A DNA stretch of 9,529 bases, taken from positions 1 through 9,529 of the forward strand of contig RPRC01000223.1 in NCBI GenBank assembly GCA_003857395.1. Reading direction: 5' to 3'. This document shows, one piece after another, positions 1 through 5,900 of the stretch (position 1 is the first letter of the stretch; each line of letters opens with the position of its first letter). The stretch is from Geobacter sp. (GTDB lineage Bacteria; Desulfobacterota; Desulfuromonadia; Geobacterales; Geobacteraceae). The position numbers and the translations under genes are program-made. The notes under the pieces were generated by a model. That model did not search any database. It was not told the origin of the DNA and saw nothing but the letters and a program-made list of their open reading frames with translations.

Positions 1-749
1 CGGAAGATCTTTTTCTCGAAGGAATTTCCCAACTGGTGCGGCTTGAAAAAGACTGGGTCCCCGGCTCCGAAGGCACCTCGCTCTATATCCGCCCGGCAGT
101 CATCGCCGTCGAACCAGTTCTCGGCGTCAAGCCATCCGACCACTACTATTTCTTTGTCATCATGTCCCCGGTCGGTGCCTACTATGCCGCGGGATTTAAT
201 CCGGTCAAGATTCTCGTGGAAGACACCTATGTTCGTGCGGTTCCGGGCGGCACCGGGGAAGCCAAGACCGGCGGAAACTACGCTGCGTCTCTCAAGGCTG
301 CCCAGATCGCGAAGAAAAAGGGGTTCGACCAGGTTCTCTGGCTGGATGGCTGCGACAAGAAATACATTGAAGAAGTCGGTTCCATGAACATGTTCTTCGT
401 CTATGAAGATGTCGTTGTCACCGCCCCCCTGACCGGCTCCATCCTGAAGGGCGTGACCCGCGACTCGGTGATGAAGCTTGCCGACACCATGGGTTTCCGC
501 ATTGAAGAGCGTCAGATAGCCATTGACGAGTTGGTTGCGGACATCCGCGCAGGCAAGGTTAAAGAGGCCTTCGGCAGCGGCACCGCTGCGGTTATTACCC
601 CGGTCGGGGTTCTCAGCTACAAGGACGAGCCCTTGACCGTCGGAAATGGCGGCGTAGGGAAACTTACCCAGAAACTGTATGACACCCTTACCGGAATTCA
701 GTACGGAAAAATTCCCGATACTTTCAAATGGGTACGCAAAATTTCTTGA
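1..749 (+). CDS. ilvE: Branched-chain amino acid aminotransferase, 3' part (5' end outside window)
   Basis: PLP-dependent cytoplasmic transaminase that interconverts leucine, isoleucine and valine with their 2-oxo acids, using glutamate/2-oxoglutarate. The frame is open from the first base (first full codon at 3), so the gene is cut at its 5' end; 248 residues are visible. The family usually has about 350, so roughly 100 N-terminal residues are missing. Seen directly: the RLEKDWVP segment with the SLYIRP strand, the GGTGEAKTGGNYAASL block whose Lys (codon 264-266) is the Schiff-base lysine, the EVGSMNMFF segment, the GVTRDSV helix and the FGSGTAAV phosphate-binding loop. The GGTG..K.GGNY style and TGIQYG near the C-terminus match the eukaryotic-like BCAT subgroup rather than the short E. 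coli IlvE type. The GTG at 36 is internal, not the start. The gene ends 5 bases before a small Cys-rich frame, and both precede a terminator at 931-965. Confidence 0.95.
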   Translation, partial: EDLFLEGISQLVRLEKDWVPGSEGTSLYIRPAVIAVEPVLGVKPSDHYYFFVIMSPVGAYYAAGFNPVKILVEDTYVRAVPGGTGEAKTGGNYAASLKAAQIAKKKGFDQVLWLDGCDKKYIEEVGSMNMFFVYEDVVVTAPLTGSILKGVTRDSVMKLADTMGFRIEERQIAIDELVADIRAGKVKEAFGSGTAAVITPVGVLSYKDEPLTVGNGGVGKLTQKLYDTLTGIQYGKIPDTFKWVRKIS

Positions 750-754
750 TTGGC

Positions 755-907
755 ATGAAACAACAAACCACCGCAAACCTTTTATGTATTTCGTGCCGCC
801 GGCACTGCAAGCAATCTCCCGAAGTGGTGATTGCCAACTGCCCACGCTACTACCCAGGCCCCAAAATCAGGAAACAGGACTGGAAGCAGATGGAACTGCT
901 TCTCTGA
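755..907 (+). CDS. Small Cys-rich hypothetical protein (50 aa)
   Basis: An uncharacterised 50-residue frame, ATG at 755 to TGA at 905-907, between the aminotransferase stop and the terminator. The product has four cysteines as CISCRRHC plus one near residue 29 (C11, C14, C18, C29), which could bind one metal ion. It continues as NCPRYYPGPKIRK and ends in a charged Trp-containing tail (QDWKQMELLL). The composition is protein-like: Cys pairs, a Tyr-Tyr-Pro-Gly-Pro turn and basic residues. The frame is also open upstream to an ATG at 728 inside the aminotransferase gene (59 aa). No good Shine-Dalgarno sequence precedes either start, so translation would depend on coupling to the upstream stop. 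It shares the YYPGP motif with the convergent gene at 995-1288. Its length and tight placement between stop and terminator favour a real gene, but without homology evidence this is a moderate call. Function unknown. Confidence 0.55.
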   Translation: MKQQTTANLLCISCRRHCKQSPEVVIANCPRYYPGPKIRKQDWKQMELLL

Positions 908-930
908 CCCTTCCCGGCTCTTTAAAACAA

Positions 931-965
931 AAACCCCGCTTCTTCGGACGGGGTTTCCTTTTTTT
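931..965 (+). terminator. Rho-independent terminator, probably bidirectional
   Basis: A perfect 8-bp stem, AAACCCCG (931-938) with CGGGGTTT (949-956), encloses a 10-base loop and is followed by CC and a run of seven T (959-965). It lies 23 bases after the small Cys-rich frame and closes the aminotransferase transcript. Read on the minus strand, the same hairpin is followed by TTTTTGTTTT, so it can also end the transcript of the gene at 995-1288, whose stop lies about 30 bases away. Confidence 0.9.
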
Positions 966-994
966 GCAACCGTGATTCTTATGGAACATCTGCA

Positions 995-1288
995 CTACAT
1001 ATAGGTAAAGACTTTAACATTACACCTATATTCCGGACAGCTACTATTGATGCATTTCCCACCAACCATGTCCGGGCAGGTCAAACAGGAACCTTTCCTC
1101 CGCCGCCTTCTTTCAGGTCCGGGGTAGTATTCTTTCCTCGCCTGTCTAACGCGGTCGCGACCAACCACCACCCAGCCACTGGAACGCCTGAATCCCTGCA
1201 CCCTTCCCCGCTCAAGCAACTCTCCAAGCACGTAATCAGGGACCAGTTCAAGCTCCTTTCCGCCAGAAAGCAATACCTCAATGATCAC
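995..1288 (-). CDS. Cys-rich hypothetical protein (97 aa)
   Basis: A 97-residue protein I cannot assign to a named family. Start GTG at 1288, supported by GAGGTG at 1299-1294 with a 5-base spacer. Residues 1-50 form a compact hydrophobic/charged part (VLLSGGKELELVPDYVLGEL, then FRRSSGWVVVGRDRVRQ) that looks like a small folded domain. Residues 53-66 are a basic linker, YYPGPERRRRRKG. Residues 68-89 hold five cysteines (C68, C71, C79, C84, C89; spacing CX2CX7CX4CX4C), which suggests a zinc-binding knuckle. A soluble cytoplasmic protein is likely: there is no signal peptide or membrane segment. The arginine run could contact nucleic acid, but this is inference. It is transcribed towards the aminotransferase operon, shares its terminator and has its own promoter at 1369-1397. 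Existence well supported by start, signals and composition; function unknown. Confidence 0.8.
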   Translation of the reverse strand: MIIEVLLSGGKELELVPDYVLGELLERGRVQGFRRSSGWVVVGRDRVRQARKEYYPGPERRRRRKGSCLTCPDMVGGKCINSSCPEYRCNVKVFTYM

Positions 1289-1293
1289 CCCGA

Positions 1294-1299
1294 CACCTC
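1294..1299 (-). promoter_or_regulatory. Ribosome binding site deciding a GTG start
   Basis: GAGGTG on the minus strand, 5 bases before the GTG at 1288. It supports this start for the 97-residue protein over internal alternatives. Confidence 0.6.
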
Positions 1300-1368
1300 G
1301 AATCCCACTATACGTGGAAGTGCTGTATTTCCCAAATCAAAACAATTGCATATGCTAAGATTTTTTAA

Positions 1369-1397
1369 TTTATACTATATAACTTAGCGATAGTCAA
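1369..1397 (-). promoter_or_regulatory. Sigma70-type promoter for the 97-aa Cys-rich gene
   Basis: On the minus strand TTGACT (1397-1392) and TATAAA (1374-1369) are separated by exactly 17 bases, close to the sigma70 consensus, inside the most AT-rich stretch of the window. The transcript would begin near 1362 and carry an untranslated leader of about 75 bases before the GTG at 1288. The leader contains the palindrome GCATATGC (1348-1355) and a small CCAC/GTGG hairpin near the start codon; neither has a known role. The rest of the gap 1289-1417 shows no further gene, and no clear terminator follows xerC there. Confidence 0.65.
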
Positions 1398-1417
1398 CCT
1401 TTCCCCAAAACAGAAAG

Positions 1418-2305
1418 TTACGTCTTCCGCGCTTTGGGATGAGCCTTATCATAGACTTCCATGAGACGGTCGATGCTCACGTGGGTATATTTCTGAGTGG
1501 TGGAGAGCGAGGCGTGGCCAAGGAGTTCCTGAATGGAACGCAGGTCGGCGCCACCCTCGAGCAGATGAGTAGCAAAGGTGTGTCGCAGGGTGTGGGGAGA
1601 GATTTTTTTCATGGCAGCAATGTGGAGAATGTATTTGTCAACGATGCGCCCGACACTGCGGCTGGTGAGTCGACCGCCGCGTGCATTAACCAGCAGCGCA
1701 GCATCGTACGGTGGATTTTTTCTCGCCGCCAGATAATCGCTGATGGCGATGCGGGCCAGACTTCCAAGAGGAACGATCCGCTCCTTCCCCCCTTTCCCGA
1801 GAACGCGGACAAGACCTTCGCAAAGATCCACCCCTCCGATATCCAGGCCGGTCAACTCGCTGACCCGAAGTCCACTGGAATATAAGGTTTCCAGAATAGC
1901 CCGATCCCGAAGTGAGAGCACATCACAGCCGGTCGGGGCAGTGACCAGTGAGGTCACTTCGTCGATGTCCAGGTGATACGGGACCTTCTTCTCTTTCTTC
2001 GGGGTGCTCACCAATTCCGCGGGGTTCTTGCGGACCCTCCCCTCCCTCATCAGGTATTTAAAAAAAGAACGGATCGCCGCAAGCTTCCGGCCCAGGGTGC
2101 TCTTCGCATGATCGATGGTGAGACGCGCCAGGTAGCGGCGAATCATAAGATGGCTGACCGTTTCCACCGGAATGGCGGGACCGAGTTCCTTGGCAAGGAA
2201 CTCCCTGAACATTCCCAGATCGGTTCGGTAGGCATCGAGGGTATGACTGGACACGTTCCGTTCGATACTCAGATAACGACAGAATTCATCAATCTCTTTT
2301 CTCAT
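1418..2305 (-). CDS. xerC: Tyrosine recombinase XerC
   Basis: Site-specific tyrosine recombinase which, with XerD, resolves chromosome dimers at dif in the septal region. Numbered from the ATG at 2305 (295 aa, normal for XerC). The N-terminal SAM-like core-binding domain covers about residues 1-85 ([20 protein letters not shown], then the [16 protein letters not shown] helix). The catalytic domain follows from about 105. All six active-site residues are present with XerD-like spacing: R147 (SGLRVSEL), K171 (GKGGKER), H238 and R241 (PHTLRH), H264 (LLGHAS) and nucleophile Y273 (KYTHVS). The frame is open to a TTG at 2317, but that lies inside the upstream nitroreductase gene without a ribosome site. 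The ATG at 2305, five bases after that gene's stop with AGGA just before it, is preferred. This is the housekeeping form rather than an integron or phage integrase: no phage genes or attachment sites are seen nearby. XerD is also possible from motifs alone. Confidence 0.93.
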   Translation of the reverse strand: MRKEIDEFCRYLSIERNVSSHTLDAYRTDLGMFREFLAKELGPAIPVETVSHLMIRRYLARLTIDHAKSTLGRKLAAIRSFFKYLMREGRVRKNPAELVSTPKKEKKVPYHLDIDEVTSLVTAPTGCDVLSLRDRAILETLYSSGLRVSELTGLDIGGVDLCEGLVRVLGKGGKERIVPLGSLARIAISDYLAARKNPPYDAALLVNARGGRLTSRSVGRIVDKYILHIAAMKKISPHTLRHTFATHLLEGGADLRSIQELLGHASLSTTQKYTHVSIDRLMEVYDKAHPKARKT

Positions 2306-2310
2306 TGTTC

Positions 2311-2811
2311 CTACCAACCATTATAGTGGATGCGTCCGGCATCGAAACGGTTCGCCGGCGGCTTCTCCTCGGCCGGGTAGCCGAGAGGAATGAGGGCAAA
2401 GGGAACGACACTATCGGGAATACCCAACAAAGCCCGCATCGCTTGAACCCGATCCTCTCGGGGATAGACTCCCACCCAGACAGCACCGAGCCCCTTATCC
2501 TGAACCGCAATAAGGATATTTTCCGTTGCAGCTGCACAGTCTTGAGGCCAATAGCCCCGGTGCAGATCCATGTCAAGGTCACCGCAGACGAGAATTGCAA
2601 CCGGAGCAGCGGAAACCATTGCAGCATAGGGATGGAATTTCGGAATCTCGTCCAGTATGCCGCGCTGGTCGATGACCACAAACTGCCAGGGCTGTTCGTT
2701 GCCCGCCGACGGGGCACACATGGCCGCCTCCAGCAGTTCGATGAGCAGCTGTTCAGACACGGTCTGATCCGTATACTTGCGGATGCTCCTGCGATTGAGA
2801 ATCGCCTTCAT
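2311..2811 (-). CDS. Nitroreductase family protein (FMN-dependent oxidoreductase)
   Basis: A 166-residue flavoprotein of the NfnB/NfsA-like nitroreductase superfamily, soluble in the cytoplasm and normally a homodimer binding FMN and using NAD(P)H; the physiological substrate is not predictable. Seen: the FMN phosphate motif RRSIRKY (residues 7-13), PSAGNEQPW (34-42) typical of the flavin site, a [10 protein letters not shown] helix (91-100), the [10 protein letters not shown] strand (107-116) and the closing PLGYP (142-146) with a short C-terminal tail ending HYNGW. It belongs to the short (about 165-180 aa) class common in anaerobes. ATG at 2811 has GGAGG (2822-2818) with a 6-base spacer. 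It directly precedes xerC, with 5 bases between its TAG and the xerC ATG, so the two are cotranscribed. A possible promoter sits at 2843-2871. No functional tie to recombination is known. Confidence 0.93.
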   Translation of the reverse strand: MKAILNRRSIRKYTDQTVSEQLLIELLEAAMCAPSAGNEQPWQFVVIDQRGILDEIPKFHPYAAMVSAAPVAILVCGDLDMDLHRGYWPQDCAAATENILIAVQDKGLGAVWVGVYPREDRVQAMRALLGIPDSVVPFALIPLGYPAEEKPPANRFDAGRIHYNGW

Positions 2812-2817
2812 GGTCGG

Positions 2818-2822
2818 CCTCC
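2818..2822 (-). promoter_or_regulatory. Ribosome binding site of the nitroreductase gene
   Basis: Consensus GGAGG on the minus strand, 6 bases before the ATG at 2811; it fixes this start. Confidence 0.75.
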
Positions 2823-2842
2823 GTTATCTCGTTTGCCCCTTC

Positions 2843-2871
2843 TTTATAATCCTGATGCCTCACTGGTTCAA
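2843..2871 (-). promoter_or_regulatory. Putative promoter of the nitroreductase-xerC pair
   Basis: On the minus strand TTGAAC (2871-2866) and TATAAA (2848-2843) are 17 bases apart, giving a start near 2836 and a short leader of about 25 bases. It lies in the 107-base gap after the macroglobulin stop, where I see no convincing hairpin terminator. The pair may therefore have its own promoter and also receive read-through. Seen only as a match to consensus. Confidence 0.5.
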
Positions 2872-2918
2872 GGTGTAAATGGCTCGGGACACCATCCGAC
2901 ACCTTTTGCCGCCGCTGC

Positions 2919-5900
2919 TCACCGTTCTACGCTGGCCTGCCAGAGATCACTTTCCGCACGAAGGGACGGCACATACATGGGCCAGATCGAAGCCGGAAGA
3001 GCAAGAACGTCACCCACCAGTTCCGGGTAAATCACATAGCGGAATTCATGTCGTCCAGCCGGAAGTACATCGAGGAAAAAGGCCATCCGCTCGTCATGCC
3101 GCTCCTGGTGGGCATACCAGTCCCAATAGGAGGCGTACGAAGCAAACCGCGGGTCGTTGCGGGTTTCGCGAACCTCGAATCCGGCCGGGAGCCGGTCCTC
3201 GATGATGACAAAATTCATATCTTCTTTATTGTCCACCGTCAGGCGCACCTCAACATCATCGCCCGGGGCAAGCTTCTCGCCAGGCAGGAGCGCAACATAC
3301 TCCATACGCCATTCACTGCCATTCTGACGAGGCGTAAGACGGTACATCTTGCGCTCAATGGCAAGTCCCGGGGTGCGGTCGGCCGCCTCGGGCGCAGCGA
3401 AGTACCCCAATCGGGCGGAAAGGTAGAGTGCACCTTCGCTCGCTTCCCTGTCGAGTCGCACCCGGTTCTCGCCCCGCCGCAACTCGCTCATGGGAATCGA
3501 AATCACTGGTTTCCCCTGGACAACGCTCCCCTTTTCTACCACATACCGGTCCAGTTGCCTGCCATTCAGGAAAAGGCGTGCAGTATAGGAAGCGTCAAGT
3601 TCGCCGGTGGCAGCCGCATAGTCCGCCAGCGCCGTGACTACCGCAGCCGTCCCCCGGGTGGTGTTCCACCAGCGGCCAGACCGTTTCCGCACCAGGAACT
3701 CGGCAAGTGAGGAAGCAAGCGGGGCGCGAGGGGCGAGTGCAAGCTGGCTTTCCAGAAGCAGGGCCGTGGTTTCCACCGCGGAACCCGACCAGCGCCAGGA
3801 ATACCACCAGGAATTGGCATCTTCATCCTGCAGCCAGGCAGCGGCCCCCTCTTTCTTCAGCCCTTTTTTCAGTTCTTCAAGGAGCAGTGCAGCCCGGTCT
3901 TTTTGGGACCTGTTCAACAGTGAAGCCAGATACTGCACTCGCTGGGATGGCTGCAGCTGGTGCCACCCGGCTTTGATGCGCTTCTCAACGACCTCATTGC
4001 TCCGACCGGCAAGGGTGTATGCCCGGTAGAGAGCTGGAAGCGCCTCAAGTGACCCCTTTTCAATCTGGTCGGACAGGGACTGCAGACCCCGGTCATAGGA
4101 GTCGCTACGTACGGGAACTCCCGCCTTGCGTGCCAGGGCGAAGCCGTACATGATGTGGGCAGTCAGGTAGGGATCGCTGGAACTCTCCTTCCACCATCCC
4201 CAGCCGCCGTCCTCGTGCTGAAAGTCATAGAGCCTGCGCAGCCCTTCATCGAGAACACGTTCGAGCTTAACCGAGACCTCCGCTGCCAAGGTAAATCGTG
4301 TTGATCCGAGGAGTTTTTTCACCTGAACGGCAGGCAGAAAGCGCGACATTGTCTGCTCCACACAACCGTAAGGGAAGTCGATCAACTCCTGCAGGCTCTC
4401 ATTGAGGCTGGCTGTGATGGTCGGGGCTATGGACAGGTCGAGGCCCGCCCCTTCGCCCATGGCTTCCCCAGGCAGGCTGACCACCGTCTCCCCTTCCGAC
4501 CCTCGCAGAACGATATTTCCCTGGGAGACCCGTTTCATGCTCCGCATGAACACCGGGATCGTCAGCTCCATGGCATCGCCGCGATCGCCCGCCAGGGCTC
4601 GCAATCGGAGAAGCGCCTCACCCGATGTCTCCGCCTTGACCATCATATCCCGCCGGAGAGTCCCCCCCGGGTTTACTGCCCCGGTAAAGCGGCTTTCTCC
4701 CAACAGCGAAAGGCCGTTAGTCTCGAAAACACCAGTGACTGCCCGCTCACTATCGGTCATGTTGGTTATGATCCCGGGTATTTTCATCTGGTCACCCACC
4801 GTAAGGAAACGGGGCGGCTGCAGCCGGGCCATGACGTCCAGCCGGGCAATAAAGCTGTCTCGTCCGGTCCCGAACTCGCTCCGGCCGGTGAAGCCGACCG
4901 CCGTGGCCCGCCAGGTGGTCAGGTTATCGGGCAGTTCAAATTCAACCTCCGCATTACCGTCTGCCCCGGTGGCAAGAATCGGGAGCCAGAAGGCGGTATC
5001 CTTGAAAACCTTGCGGACCTTGATCCCCTGCAGCTCATCTTCGGCCTTAGCCGACAGCCCGGCTTTGGCTGCGCCGCCCAGGTAGACACGCGGGAAGGAG
5101 TTGAGAGTCAGAACCCGGTGCTCGCGAGTTCCCCGGAAAAAGCGGTAGATGTCCGGCTGGGTCTCCGGCGCAATGGCAAAGAGTGCCTCATCCACCACCG
5201 CAATGGAAAGCTCGGCAGCCCTTGGCCTGGTATCCTTGCCTCGTGCCGAAACCGCGAGGCGAACCTTTTCTCCCGGCTCATAGATGTCCTTGTCCGTCGT
5301 GACTTCCAGCTCCAGCAAGTCCGGCTTGGAAGCGACCCGCAGGGTTCTGGTCCGGGAATAGAAGCGCCCTTTTTCGATCATCACGGCGGACACGAAGACA
5401 TATGGTGCCATGTCTTCGGTTACAGGAATTTCTACCACCTCAACGGAACCGGCCGACTGGACGACGCGGCGAGAATAGATTTCCCGCCCCTCTACAGTCA
5501 GAAGGAGGGAGGCTCCTGCAACAGGGCTCTTCACGATTATCCGTGCAGTTTCTCCGGGCAGATAACTCTTTTTATCAAGCTCCACCCCCAGCTCGCGGTA
5601 GGAGGTGTCCCAGGCATACCCTTCCTGCCAGACCCAGACCCAGCCCTCACCCGTTGCCTTCAAGCCCCGTTCATCGGTCGTGACTGCCTTTACGCGCCAG
5701 TAGCCGGGACGGGGGAAAATCTGGCCGAACACCACCCGGCCGCTTGCGTCGGTAGCAACTTCCCGCTCATCGAGCTTGCGGTAGAGATACGTGCTGGTCT
5801 TTCGATCGTACACCTGCTCCTCAACGCTAACGAGAACACGGGCCGGAACAGATTTTCCCTCCCAGGTAGCGGTTGCAACCTCGATGTCAGTCGCTTTCCC

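Noticed and set aside
679..975. 98-codon plus-strand frame crossing the aminotransferase end and the terminator
   Set aside because: It overlaps the aminotransferase C-terminus, reads through the terminator hairpin, and is out of frame with the more protein-like 755-907 frame.
1341..1380. Plus-strand promoter in the AT-rich gap
   Set aside because: TTGCAT and TATACT are 19 bases apart and no plus-strand gene follows; the minus-strand match is better and has a gene.
2306..2317. TTG at 2317 as start of xerC
   Set aside because: It falls inside the nitroreductase gene without a ribosome site; ATG at 2305 just after the stop is better placed and gives a normal XerC length.
2305..3030. Open frame of 241 codons on the plus strand
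   Set aside because: Antisense to the complete nitroreductase gene and the end of the macroglobulin gene; composition is a mirror of those genes and no family features are visible.
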